From positions 1-64,000 of the forward strand of contig JAQBGV010000012.1 of NCBI GenBank assembly GCA_032128395.1: a stretch of DNA of 64,000 nucleotides, given 5' to 3'. The stretch comes from JAQBGV01 sp032128395 (GTDB lineage: Bacteria; Planctomycetota; UBA8108; UBA1146). Each line of letters opens with the position of its first letter. Positions within the stretch are counted from its first letter, which is position 1. The notes under the pieces were generated by a model, which made no database searches, was not told the origin of the DNA, and saw nothing but the letters and a program-made list of their open reading frames with translations. A program made the translations under genes and the position numbers. Shown here in pieces: positions 10,238-19,289 of the stretch.

Positions 10238-12418
10238 TTGAGCGAAGAGATGACGCCCGCCCGACCGAAGATCGCCCTCAAGCGCCTGCAGCAGATGCGG
10301 CTGCGCCGGCGGAGCCTTCGGGGTTGGACCGGGCTCTTCCGATGGCTCGCCCTCTCCGGTGTGCTCGTCTGGCTGTCGTTCCTCCTCGACTACTTCCTCT
10401 CGCTCCCGGTCGGGGTCCGTGGTTTCCACCTGGTCGCGAGCGGTGTGCTCCTGATCGCCGGCTTGAAGATCCTGCTCCTCGCCGCGCGGACGCCGATCGC
10501 CGAGGATCGCCTCGCTGCCGAGATCGAGTCCGCGGCGGGTGACCTCGATCAGGTGCTGATCACCGCGATCCAACTCACTCGCGAGGACAATCCGCGACGG
10601 GGGCTCTACTCCCCGGTACTTCTCGCCCGCACCGTCCGTGAGGCCGAGGAGCGCATGGGGAGGATCGAGCCCGGGGCGCTCCTCTCGAGGCGGAAAGCGG
10701 GCCGGGCCTTCGCGCTCCTCGCCCTGACGATCACTCCACTCCTGGTCGCCGCCTCCCTGCGCCCCGACCTCGCGAAGACCTACGTGAATCGGAACATCCT
10801 GCTTTCGCAAATCGACTGGCCGCGCACGTACTTCCTCAAGATCGTCGAGCCGCAGAGCACCAACCAGCTCCTCGCGGTCGGCGACTCGTTGACGGTGCTC
10901 GCGGTGCGCGAGCGCGGCGGGGGGGCGCGGGCCCGCATCGAGGCGTACTTCCGGGGGGCCGACGGAGATGAGACGCGCGAAGAGCTCTCCCTGGAGCGTC
11001 GCGGGGACGACAATCGTCGGGTCTTCCGGAATGTCTCTCGCGACTTCCGTTTCCGGATCCACTGCGGCGACTTCACGAGCTCGTGGTACTCGGTCGTAGT
11101 GCGCAGCCGCCCGCGGATCGAGGAGATCTCGCTTGCGTTCGACTACCCCGACTACACCGGCCTCGACCAATCCGGGGCCCCGCGTGGGATCGAGGGTGGG
11201 CACTGCAAGGTCCCCTTCGGCACCGTCGTCTCCTTCCGGGCGCGCACTTCGATTCCGGTGCGTACTGCGGACCTGATCGAGTCGCGGAGGGCCGGGGACG
11301 GTGAGGCCCTGTCCGAGGTCTCGGTCCCGATCGAGGGGCGGACCGCGCTCGCGGGGAGCTTCATCGCCGAGGAGAACGCCTTCTACCACTTCCGTCTCAC
11401 CTCGGAGGATGGCTTCGAGAACCCGAATCCGATCCGATACCGGATCGCGGTGATCTCGGACCAGGCTCCGTCGGTGCAGACCATCGAGCCGGGGCGAAAT
11501 CGCGAGCTCTCCACCAACGCCGAGCTCACACTGAAGGTCCACATCGAGGACGACTACGGGATCGAGAACGCTCGCATCGTCTTCTTCCCGGAAGGCGCCG
11601 AGGACGCGCTCGCCGATCCGCTGAAGGAGATTCCGATCCCGGGGATCATCGCGGGAAGTCGATCCGCGGAGCCGATCCACACGATAGAGTTCTCGAATTG
11701 GGCCCTCGAGCCGGGGATCCGCCTCGAATATCGCGTCGAGGCGACGGATGCGATCGGTCAGATCGGTCGCTCCCGCGTCTGGCTCCTGACGTTCGTCAGC
11801 GAGGATGACCTCCAGCGAATCTTCCAGGAGACGTTGATCCTGATCCGCGAGCGCCTGCAGGAGACCTTCGAGGTCGAGCGCGACACGCGGCGCGGACTCG
11901 AAGACGTCCTCGAGCAGAGTCAGCTCGCCGGCGGAACGCTTCCCGAGGAAGCGCGTCCGAGCCTGCGGCACGCCAGACTCGGGCAGGAGCGCGTGAATAC
12001 CCGCCTCGAGGAGGGGGTGGAGCGGTTCCAGGAGCTGATCGACCAGGTGATCCAGAACCGCATCACCGAATTCGACGAGCTCCCCTGGGTCGAGGACCTG
12101 CGGGACCGACTCGACGCACTGACCCAAGAGGGAGCGGTCCAGTCGCTCGAGGCGCTCGACGCCCTCACACGAGGGGGCGAGGAATCCCAGGCTCGGTCGC
12201 CACAGATCGAAAAGGCGATCGAGAGCCTGCGAGGGACGGAACGGAAGCTCCAGTCGATCATCGACGAGCTCGAGGAGTGGGGGGACCTCCAAACGGTCAT
12301 CCGCAAGCTCGAGGACCTGCTCCGCTCCGAGCGAGAGCTCGAGCAGCGGGTCGAGGATCGGGTTCGCGAGTCCCTCGGGGGCACTCCGGACAAGGAAAAA
12401 GACCCTGACGACCGATAG
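10238..12418 (+). CDS. DUF4175-like membrane protein with coiled-coil tail
   Basis: A 726-residue protein starting at TTG 10238; an in-frame ATG at 10250 is an alternative start. Three membrane segments are visible (about 33-52, 61-80 and 152-171). Next comes an extracytoplasmic beta-rich region with the phrases WPRTYFLKI and FDYPDYTGL, typical of DUF4175-like proteins of this operon type. From about residue 525 the protein is charged and helical (coiled coil), rich in Glu, Arg and Leu. It continues the operon after a 66-bp gap. It probably forms a membrane-anchored rod with the next protein; the family assignment is by pattern recognition only. Confidence 0.65.
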   Translation: MSEEMTPARPKIALKRLQQMRLRRRSLRGWTGLFRWLALSGVLVWLSFLLDYFLSLPVGVRGFHLVASGVLLIAGLKILLLAARTPIAEDRLAAEIESAAGDLDQVLITAIQLTREDNPRRGLYSPVLLARTVREAEERMGRIEPGALLSRRKAGRAFALLALTITPLLVAASLRPDLAKTYVNRNILLSQIDWPRTYFLKIVEPQSTNQLLAVGDSLTVLAVRERGGGARARIEAYFRGADGDETREELSLERRGDDNRRVFRNVSRDFRFRIHCGDFTSSWYSVVVRSRPRIEEISLAFDYPDYTGLDQSGAPRGIEGGHCKVPFGTVVSFRARTSIPVRTADLIESRRAGDGEALSEVSVPIEGRTALAGSFIAEENAFYHFRLTSEDGFENPNPIRYRIAVISDQAPSVQTIEPGRNRELSTNAELTLKVHIEDDYGIENARIVFFPEGAEDALADPLKEIPIPGIIAGSRSAEPIHTIEFSNWALEPGIRLEYRVEATDAIGQIGRSRVWLLTFVSEDDLQRIFQETLILIRERLQETFEVERDTRRGLEDVLEQSQLAGGTLPEEARPSLRHARLGQERVNTRLEEGVERFQELIDQVIQNRITEFDELPWVEDLRDRLDALTQEGAVQSLEALDALTRGGEESQARSPQIEKAIESLRGTERKLQSIIDELEEWGDLQTVIRKLEDLLRSERELEQRVEDRVRESLGGTPDKEKDPDDR

Positions 12419-12580
12419 GATTTGCACGGGAGGGACCTACGGCCCCCCCGTGCCGCACCTGCTGCAGCGGGACCCACAACCGTGGAGCAGGCTCCCGGGA
12501 CGAACTGCGCTCGGGAGGAACAACGGTCGCTTGGATCCGTTCCGTTGGGACCCGTCCGACGGTTTGAAGGGATCGACGTG

Positions 12581-15436
12581 ATGCGCAGCACTTGGATGAC
12601 AGGCATCGCCCTGTTCGTGTGGCTCGGACTGGCGCTCGGCGGGGGGACTCCCCTCGACGCGCAGACCGGCAACCGGCTCTCGCGCATCCAGCAGGAAGCT
12701 CGCGAGTACCTCCGACTGATCGAGGTCCAGATGGAGACGCTCGCCGAGCGTCTCGCCACCGACCAACCCGCGGACTCGGATCGTCTCCATGGCGCGCGGG
12801 AACGGATCGTTCGGGAGCTCCTTCAAGAGGATATGCGCAAGATCTCGGAGCTCCTCGAGGACGAGGATTACGTCCCCGCCCTCGACACGATCGGCAGGGT
12901 CCGCGGCAACCTCGAGGCGATCATCGCCTTGCTGCAGAACCGCACCGTCGACCCCGAGCAACTCCAAGCGGAGATCGAGAAGATCCGGGAGCGGCGGGAG
13001 ATGGTCGGCGAGCTCGCCAACCAGCAGCGCGACCTACGGGACCAGACCGAGCAGATCGAGCAGGCCGCGAAGGAGCTCGACTCATTGCGTGAGGCGAGCG
13101 ACGAGGTCGGCGAGATGCTCCGCGAGCAGGAGTCCCTGAAGGGTGAAGTCGATCGCGACTCGGAGGGGCGCCGTGAACGGTCGGAAGAGCTCGATTCGAT
13201 TCGAGCCGAGACCGAACGGCTGGCGAAGGAGCTCGCGAGCCAGTCCCGCCAACAGGAGTCCCTCTCTCGGTTGCAGGAACGTCTCTCGGCGGTGGCAGCC
13301 GAAGCCAAGCGTGATCAAGAAGAAGGTGACCGTCAATTGCGTCAGAAAGACCCGGCGACCCTCGCCGGCGATCTTCGGGCCCGCGAGCTCGGCGAACGCA
13401 GCGATGACCGATCGAGCGAGGCGGGGCAGATCCGACAATCGGTGCGCACGCTGCGCCGCGAGGCGGGGAACCCGACGACTCCACTGGAACGGATGCGAGA
13501 TGATGCCCTCGCGGCCGCGGAAGATGCCCTCGAGGCTGCTGCGGACGCGGCGGAGCAATCCGCGCTCTCCCAGGGGGGCGACCCTCGTGGGGCCCAAGAG
13601 TCGCGGGTCGCGGAGGCCGAGGCGCTCGCCCGAGCCGAGAAGTCGCTCGAGCACGCGGCCACCGCCGGCGGACCGAGCACCTGGCGCGAGCAGGTCGATA
13701 GCCTCGCGGGGCGCTTTTCCGAGTGGGCCGGCGACGAGCGCAATACGCCGACCCCGGAGAGTGAGAGCGCCGCGGGGGAGGCGAAGGAACGACTCGCCGA
13801 CGCCGAGAAGGCACTTGGAGAGTCGGGCAAGAACTCAGGTCAGCAGCAGGCAGGTCAGCAGCAATCGGGGCAGCAGCACTCGGGACAGCAGCAACCGGGC
13901 CAGCAGCAGTCAGGCCAGCAGCAGTCAGGACAGCAGCAGTCAGGACAGCAGCAGTCGGGCCAGCAGCAGTCGGGACAGCAGCAGTCGGGTCAGCAGCAGT
14001 CCGGCCAGCAGCAGTCCGGCGAACAGCCGGAGCAAGCGGCGAGTAAGGCCGCGGACCAGCTCGAGCGCGCGGCCGACGCGATGGAACGCCTCGCCGAACA
14101 GACCCGGAGCGGCGAGGGAGCCGCGCCCTCCGATCGTCAGGAGTCGCTCGCAGACAAGACCGAGCAACTCGAGAAGAAACTCGACGAGCTGCGAAAGAAG
14201 ATGGACGACAAGGATCCTTCTCGCACCCCCCAGGAGGATGTTCGCCTCAAGAAGAAGATCGACGATGCGCAGAAGGCGCTCGCCGAGGCGCGCGGTGCGA
14301 TGCGGGAGGCCGCGGGCCAGATGGAGAAGGGTGAGTCCGGGGAGAAGTCTCAGAAGAGCGCGGAGAAGAGCCTGCGTGAGGCGGCGGAGAAACTCGAAGA
14401 GTCGAAGGAGGATGCCCTAGCCAAACTGAAGCGTGAGGAGGGGGAGCTCGAGAAGATCCGCGAGGAGCAGGACAAGCTGAAGCGCCTGACGCGGGAGTCC
14501 GAAGAGGCGCTCGCAGAGGAGGACCCCGAGACCTCCCAATCGCTGGGGAGTGCAGCCGAGAGCATGGACGAGGCGTCCGAGCAGCTCTCCCGAAAGAATC
14601 CGCAAGAGGCGCGGGAGGCGCAGGACGAAGCGCTCGCGGAGCTCGAGAAGGCCAAGGATGAACTTCAAGAGGAAGAAGAGGAGCTCGCCGAACTGAAGGC
14701 GGAGCAGGACCTCATCGACATCCTCGCGACGGTGATCCAAATGTCCGACGAGATGGCGACGATCCTGGATGAGACACGCGTCCTCTCCCGCGAGATCGGC
14801 GACGCCAGACCGAACCGGTCACAACGGCGCAAGTTGCTCACGCTCGCCGAGCGTGCGAAAGAGCTCCACAGCACGGGTCAGAATGTCCAAGTTCGTCTCG
14901 AAGAGGAGCGGGCGCGAGTCTTCACCTTCATCGTTCGCGGACTGCTCGAGGATCTCGACGAGGTGCGGCAGAGACTCAGTCCGGGGAACGATCCCCGAGA
15001 GGAAACTCAGCTGCTCGCAAAAGAAGTGATCGATGAACTCGCTCGTCTGCAGTCCGCCCTCGAGGAGGAGCTGCGCCGACGCCAGCAACCCGACCCCCAG
15101 GGACAGCAACCGCAACAACCGCCGGGGCGTCCGCGCATGGTCCCTCCGGTCGCGGAACTCCTGACGCTGAAAAGGATGCAGGTCGAGGTTCTCGACCGGA
15201 CTCGCCGCCTCGAGGTTGCGAAGGAGCGCTCGGGGGAGGAATTCGACGAAATCCAGGTGCGGCTCCTCGAGCGGCTCGTCCAGCGCCAAGGGAGCCTCGT
15301 CGATCTGACCGGCCAGATCGCCGATGACCTCAGCGAACAGCTCGAGGGTCGGCCCCCTGCCGAGGAACCCGGGGAGGACCCGGATGCCTCCGATGAGGGC
15401 GGTTCCGAGGGTTCTCGGCCCGGAGATGGCCGGTAG
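12581..15436 (+). CDS. Large exported coiled-coil protein with (SGQQQ)n linker
   Basis: A 951-residue protein. ATG 12581 is preceded by GAAGGGAT and followed by a signal peptide (MTGIALFVWLGLALGG, cleavage near LDAQ), so it is chosen over upstream in-frame TTG or GTG codons. Nearly all the rest is Glu/Arg/Leu/Ala coiled coil. Residues 419-478 consist of twelve five-residue repeats XGQQX, mostly SGQQQ, which must be a flexible hydrophilic linker between two helical rods. There is no membrane segment after the signal, so it is periplasmic. It lies downstream of the DUF4175-like gene; the two together resemble one long DUF4175-type protein split in two. Function unknown. Confidence 0.75.
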   Translation: MRSTWMTGIALFVWLGLALGGGTPLDAQTGNRLSRIQQEAREYLRLIEVQMETLAERLATDQPADSDRLHGARERIVRELLQEDMRKISELLEDEDYVPALDTIGRVRGNLEAIIALLQNRTVDPEQLQAEIEKIRERREMVGELANQQRDLRDQTEQIEQAAKELDSLREASDEVGEMLREQESLKGEVDRDSEGRRERSEELDSIRAETERLAKELASQSRQQESLSRLQERLSAVAAEAKRDQEEGDRQLRQKDPATLAGDLRARELGERSDDRSSEAGQIRQSVRTLRREAGNPTTPLERMRDDALAAAEDALEAAADAAEQSALSQGGDPRGAQESRVAEAEALARAEKSLEHAATAGGPSTWREQVDSLAGRFSEWAGDERNTPTPESESAAGEAKERLADAEKALGESGKNSGQQQAGQQQSGQQHSGQQQPGQQQSGQQQSGQQQSGQQQSGQQQSGQQQSGQQQSGQQQSGEQPEQAASKAADQLERAADAMERLAEQTRSGEGAAPSDRQESLADKTEQLEKKLDELRKKMDDKDPSRTPQEDVRLKKKIDDAQKALAEARGAMREAAGQMEKGESGEKSQKSAEKSLREAAEKLEESKEDALAKLKREEGELEKIREEQDKLKRLTRESEEALAEEDPETSQSLGSAAESMDEASEQLSRKNPQEAREAQDEALAELEKAKDELQEEEEELAELKAEQDLIDILATVIQMSDEMATILDETRVLSREIGDARPNRSQRRKLLTLAERAKELHSTGQNVQVRLEEERARVFTFIVRGLLEDLDEVRQRLSPGNDPREETQLLAKEVIDELARLQSALEEELRRRQQPDPQGQQPQQPPGRPRMVPPVAELLTLKRMQVEVLDRTRRLEVAKERSGEEFDEIQVRLLERLVQRQGSLVDLTGQIADDLSEQLEGRPPAEEPGEDPDASDEGGSEGSRPGDGR
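13835..14014 (+). repeat. In-frame 15-bp minisatellite, 12 copies
   Basis: Twelve consecutive 15-bp units (consensus TCGGGCCAGCAGCAG) encode XGQQX pentapeptides inside the coiled-coil gene; a decayed thirteenth unit (SGEQP) follows. Because the unit length is a multiple of three, copy-number change would lengthen or shorten the linker without breaking the frame. Third-position differences (TCA, TCG, TCC; GGT, GGC, GGA) show it is not freshly expanded. Confidence 0.95.
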
Positions 15437-15567
15437 GGCCCCTCCAGGGTGAGTTCCCCCGGTGCATCCGTACGCAAATTGCCGATATACTGAGGTGGAG
15501 GCGCTCTGCCGGATCGGCCGGTCGGGGCGTTCGTGGGTGCCGAGGCACCAGGAGAGGAACGTGAGCG

Positions 15568-16392
15568 ATGCGATCGAGGAGAGCGCTGACCATGATGTCG
15601 CAGACCGTGATGTCGCAGACCCTGAGTTCGCGAAATGGGGACCTCCGTCTCGTGAAGCGGTTCCTCGGCTGCGCGATCGCGCTCGTCGCCCTCTGCCTCG
15701 CCCCGACCACGATCTGGGCCCAAGGCTCTGAGCTTCGTCCGGTCGTGAAGCCCGATGCCAAGGCTTCCACCGATGATGCGGCGCAGGACCCGGCGGACGA
15801 CGAGAAGGTCGATCCTCTCGATGCCGAGCTCGATCGACTCGAGACCGGTGGCCTCGGCGGTGGCGACGAAATCACTCGCCTCGCTGGAGAGATCCGCGAC
15901 AACATGAAGAAGATCGAAGAGCTGCTGAACCAGAAGCAGACCGGTTCGGCGACGCAAGGGGCACAGTCGCGCACGATCGAGCAAATCGATGAGTTGATCG
16001 TGCTGGTCGAGAAAGCGTGCTCCTCGAGTTCCAGCAGCAGTGGGCAGTCGCAGAGCTCAGAGCAGCAGGAGAAGGACCAGAAGCGCGGGCAGAAGCAGCA
16101 GCAGATTTCGAAGTCCGAGCGTCAGGGCGGTGAGAAGGAACAGCAGAATCCCCAGAATTCCCAGAAGCCAGAGGACAGTAACTCTCAGACCCGCAACGAC
16201 CGCACCTCGGAGGGGGAGCTTCCCCCGGAGGAGCTCGGGGACCTCGAAGAGCGCCAAGGACGTGGACGGTGGGGTCGTCTTCCCCACACCGAGATCGAGA
16301 AGATGTACGACAACGGGCGGCGCAAGCTCCCTGAGAAGTACCGCATCCTACTCGAGGACTACTTCCGGCGCCTGCCGACCGACGGGCAGTAA
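15568..16392 (+). CDS. Exported low-complexity protein with conserved C-terminal motif
   Basis: A 274-residue protein. ATG 15568 follows GGAGAGG by 10 bp. A signal peptide lies at about 29-50 (FLGCAIALVALCLAP, cleavage near WAQG), after a basic N-region that contains a small duplicated MSQT. A short coiled coil (about 105-150) follows, then a Ser/Gln/Glu/Lys-rich disordered segment, then a compact tail WGRLPHTEIEKMYDNGRRKL and PEKYRILLEDYFRRL. That tail looks like the conserved part and probably a protein-docking helix pair. It lies between the giant coiled-coil gene and the second prenyltransferase-repeat gene. No function assigned. Confidence 0.7.
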   Translation: MRSRRALTMMSQTVMSQTLSSRNGDLRLVKRFLGCAIALVALCLAPTTIWAQGSELRPVVKPDAKASTDDAAQDPADDEKVDPLDAELDRLETGGLGGGDEITRLAGEIRDNMKKIEELLNQKQTGSATQGAQSRTIEQIDELIVLVEKACSSSSSSSGQSQSSEQQEKDQKRGQKQQQISKSERQGGEKEQQNPQNSQKPEDSNSQTRNDRTSEGELPPEELGDLEERQGRGRWGRLPHTEIEKMYDNGRRKLPEKYRILLEDYFRRLPTDGQ

Positions 16393-16401
16393 TTCTCGTC
16401 G

Positions 16402-17658
16402 ATGGATCAAGACGGTAGACCCGCGGTCACAGATTCCCCCGAGTCCCCAGAGGGACGCGAGGACCCTCCCGAGGGAGGATCCGCCTCGTCTCTGCGGGCT
16501 CCTTCCCATCCGCCATTATCCGTCTTGCCGGTCCGCCCTCGGAGATGGATGCGTCTGATCTCGATCGCACCACTCGTGGCCGTCGCGGCGATCGCAGCGA
16601 AGGCGAGCCAAGACGGAGGCGACCCGGTTCCCCGCGCGAGTGGGAGCGACCCACCCGGGCGGTCGCGCGAAGCGTCGCAGGACCACCTCGAGAGATACCG
16701 CGAGATGACCGACCGCGCGATCGAGCGCGGACTTCGGTACCTCAGCGAACGCCAGGACGGCTCGGGACACTTCTCCGCCACCTATCCCGTCGCGGTCACC
16801 GCACTCGGCGGCATGGCGATGCTCGGCGACGGTGTGACCCATGGTCGCGGCCGATACGGTTACGACGTACGCCAGGCGGTCGATTACCTGATCGACCAGA
16901 AGCGTCGCACCGACCGTGGATTCATCTGTGAGAAGGCCGGCGAGACACTCTCGAAGATGCACGGCCACACCTACGCGATCCTCTTTCTTTCCCAGGTCGT
17001 CGGGAGCCTTCCTGATCCGAGCGAGGACGCGAAGGTGAGGCGGGTGGTCGAGCAAGGGGTCGAGCTGATCATCCAGAGTCAGACGGTGCGTGGGGGATGG
17101 GGCTATCTTCCTGGGGACGAAGATGACGAGGCTTCCCTGACCGTCTGCGCCCTGCAGGCGCTTCGCGCCGCGAAGGACGCGGGATTCCACGTCCCCGATG
17201 ACACCATCCGTTCGGCGGTGCGCTACTTGAAGGAGTGCTGCAAGGAAGACGGCTCGTTCCGCTACTCATTGACCCGTGGCTCGCGTGAATCGACCTACGA
17301 GCTGACCGCCGCCGCGGTCTCTACGCTGGATGCGGCCGGTGAATACGGGATGGAGGAGCATGCCCGCGGGGTGGAGTTCCTCCGGCAGACGATGGAACAG
17401 ACGCTAAGGCGGAGTCGCAATGTCATCGATGCTGCGTCCGGGTATCGCTACTACGGGAACCTGTACGCGGGTCAGGTCTACCATCAGCTCGGGGGGGATC
17501 TTTGGGAGACCTGGTCGAGAGATGTGTGGCCCGAGCTGATCCGACTCCAGCAGGCGGACGGTCACTGGGAGAGCCGATTCGGCAGCGAATACGCAACCGC
17601 GGTAGCGATCCTGATCCTCGAGATTCCGCGCGGATACCTTCCGATCTTCGAGCGGTGA
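16402..17658 (+). CDS. Membrane-anchored prenyltransferase/squalene-cyclase-repeat protein (copy 2)
   Basis: A 418-residue protein. The first 50 residues are Pro/Glu-rich and probably cytoplasmic; a membrane segment follows (about 52-65, LISIAPLVAVAAIAA). An internal ATG at 16549, just before that segment, is an alternative start. The remainder is an alpha/alpha-barrel repeat domain with QW-like motifs (SERQDGSGHF, QTVRGGWGYL, QQADGHWESRF). It contains DEDDEA, superficially like the DxDD acid of squalene-hopene cyclases, but no cyclase context supports catalysis. It ends in YLPIFER, exactly as the paralogue at 9044-10171. Last gene of the locus. Confidence 0.78.
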   Translation: MDQDGRPAVTDSPESPEGREDPPEGGSASSLRAPSHPPLSVLPVRPRRWMRLISIAPLVAVAAIAAKASQDGGDPVPRASGSDPPGRSREASQDHLERYREMTDRAIERGLRYLSERQDGSGHFSATYPVAVTALGGMAMLGDGVTHGRGRYGYDVRQAVDYLIDQKRRTDRGFICEKAGETLSKMHGHTYAILFLSQVVGSLPDPSEDAKVRRVVEQGVELIIQSQTVRGGWGYLPGDEDDEASLTVCALQALRAAKDAGFHVPDDTIRSAVRYLKECCKEDGSFRYSLTRGSRESTYELTAAAVSTLDAAGEYGMEEHARGVEFLRQTMEQTLRRSRNVIDAASGYRYYGNLYAGQVYHQLGGDLWETWSRDVWPELIRLQQADGHWESRFGSEYATAVAILILEIPRGYLPIFER

Positions 17659-17846
17659 GGAACAGAGGGCGGCTGGTCCAGCAGCTGGGCCGCAATTGAA
17701 GAACACAGGGAGATGATGAATCACAGAGCGAACACACTCGGGCGCGAGGAGGCCCTTCACCCTCCCGCCTCGAGCGGGCCGGACACCGAAGACGACGACC
17801 CTCACCCGAGATCGAGCCGGGTCGGATCGAAGGAGGGAGGCTGTGG

Positions 17847-19160
17847 ATGCATCCCCAGCTGATCTCCGGGCTCCTCTGGGGGACCTTATTCCTCGGCTTC
17901 GCCGCGGCCCTGCTCCGCCGCTCGGTGGTCCTGACCTCCCCCTCACTCGTCCGAAGCTACTTCAGTCGCGACGCCGATCTGGATGAGTCGGAAAAGCTCC
18001 ACCGCATCGATGTGCTCCTCGGAGCTTCGAGCTTGGTGTTCCGCGGGTTGTGGGCGGGCACCCTCATGCTCGCTCGAGAGCGTGGCGCCTGGTACGCCGG
18101 CCCCCCGGTCGAGGGTGCGTCTCTCGAGGCGTGGCGGGTCCTCGCATTCCTCGCTGAAGTTCTCGTCATCGGAATGCTCGCCTTCGAGCTCCTCCCGCAG
18201 GTCGCTGCGACCTGGATCGGGGAGAAGATCGGAGTCGCGCTGCTTCCCACCCTCGATCGCGTCGAACGAGGGTTCTCCCCGATGACTCGCGCCTATCGAT
18301 CGGTCCGTCGAGCCCTGCTCCGCGCGGTCGGAAACGGGGAGCGAGACAGCGAAGCCGATCTGGCGACCCGCGGAATCCGCGTCGCGGTCGAGATCGGCGA
18401 ACGGGAGGGGATCCTCCAGCCGGGCGAGAAGAGCATGATCGAGTCGATGCTCGAGTTTCACGACGCTGAGGTGCTCGAGGTGATGACCCCGCGCACCGAG
18501 ATGGTCTGCCTCGAGGCTTCGACGACGATCGAGGACGCGATCCCCCAGGTGGTCGCGTGCGGCCACTCGCGGGTCCCCGTGTACCGCAAGGAGATCGACG
18601 AGGTCATCGGAGTCCTGTACGCGAAGGACCTCCTGCGCTATGCAGGGGACGCCCAGCAGCGCAGTCTCTCGGTGGAGCAGGCGGTGCGGAAGATCCACTT
18701 CGTCCCGGAGTCGAAGAAGATCGGCGAACTGCTCGCCGAGTTCAGGAGCGAACGGTTCCACATCGCGGTCGTACTCGATGAGTACGGGGGAACCTCGGGG
18801 CTGATCACCATCGAGGACATCCTCGAGGAGATCGTCGGCGAGATCGAGGACGAGTATGATTCGGCGACGCTCGCCGCGATACGCCGGATCTCATCCGACG
18901 TCTTCGACCTCGACGGCCGGGCAAATCTGTGGGACGTCAACAAGGAGACCGACCTCGGAATCCCGGAGAGCGACGACTACGAGACCGTCGCGGGGTACAT
19001 TTTCAGCACCCTCGGTCGGGTACCGAAGGAGGGGGACTCCTTCGAGGAGGGGCACCTCCGATTCGAGATCACGAGCGCGGACGAGCGCAAGATCAAGCGA
19101 GTCCGCGTCAGGGTCCTGCACCCTCAGGGCCAGGATGCGGCGGGACCCGGCAAGGACTGA
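17847..19160 (+). CDS. CorC/HlyC-type CBS-domain transporter-associated protein
   Basis: A 437-residue protein of the CNNM/CorC family (often annotated hemolysin), linked to Mg2+/Co2+ handling. ATG 17847 has AGGAGGGAGG just upstream. The N-terminal third holds hydrophobic helices in place of a canonical DUF21 domain (segments near 5-25, 50-70 and 95-120). A CBS pair starts at VMTPRTEMVCLE (about 212) and includes HSRVPVY and DEYGGTSGLITIEDILEEI. A CorC_HlyC transporter-associated domain closes the protein. The membrane part looks diverged, so transport activity is less certain than the family. It begins a new transcription unit after a 188-bp gap. Confidence 0.85.
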   Translation: MHPQLISGLLWGTLFLGFAAALLRRSVVLTSPSLVRSYFSRDADLDESEKLHRIDVLLGASSLVFRGLWAGTLMLARERGAWYAGPPVEGASLEAWRVLAFLAEVLVIGMLAFELLPQVAATWIGEKIGVALLPTLDRVERGFSPMTRAYRSVRRALLRAVGNGERDSEADLATRGIRVAVEIGEREGILQPGEKSMIESMLEFHDAEVLEVMTPRTEMVCLEASTTIEDAIPQVVACGHSRVPVYRKEIDEVIGVLYAKDLLRYAGDAQQRSLSVEQAVRKIHFVPESKKIGELLAEFRSERFHIAVVLDEYGGTSGLITIEDILEEIVGEIEDEYDSATLAAIRRISSDVFDLDGRANLWDVNKETDLGIPESDDYETVAGYIFSTLGRVPKEGDSFEEGHLRFEITSADERKIKRVRVRVLHPQGQDAAGPGKD

Positions 19161-19197
19161 CGATTCGCAGCGGGTCTCCGCGTCCGGGTCGGGGGCT

Positions 19198-19221
19198 GGC
19201 TCGGATGCGAGCCTGTCCCGG
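19198..19221 (+). repeat. REP-like palindrome A
   Basis: A member of a dispersed intergenic family in this window. GGCTCG-gatg-CGAGCC is a perfect 6-bp stem directly followed by TGTCCCG, preceded by GGGGGCT. It lies between the CorC-type gene and recO. Confidence 0.5.
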
Positions 19222-19289
19222 GCCGCTGCCGGTGCTCCGAGGCGCCACTCTTTCTGCGGAACGGTCGCGGGCGAGATGATCTGGCCGAC

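Noticed and set aside
9101..12427. An 1108-codon open frame on the minus strand
   Set aside because: It is antisense to the prenyltransferase-repeat and DUF4175-like genes, and its translation is Arg/Leu/Asp-rich without recognisable domains, a typical high-GC shadow frame.
9044..17658. Prenyltransferase-repeat genes as hopanoid or triterpene cyclases
   Set aside because: The DxDD-like acids are weak, the proteins are short and exported, and no isoprenoid genes are near.
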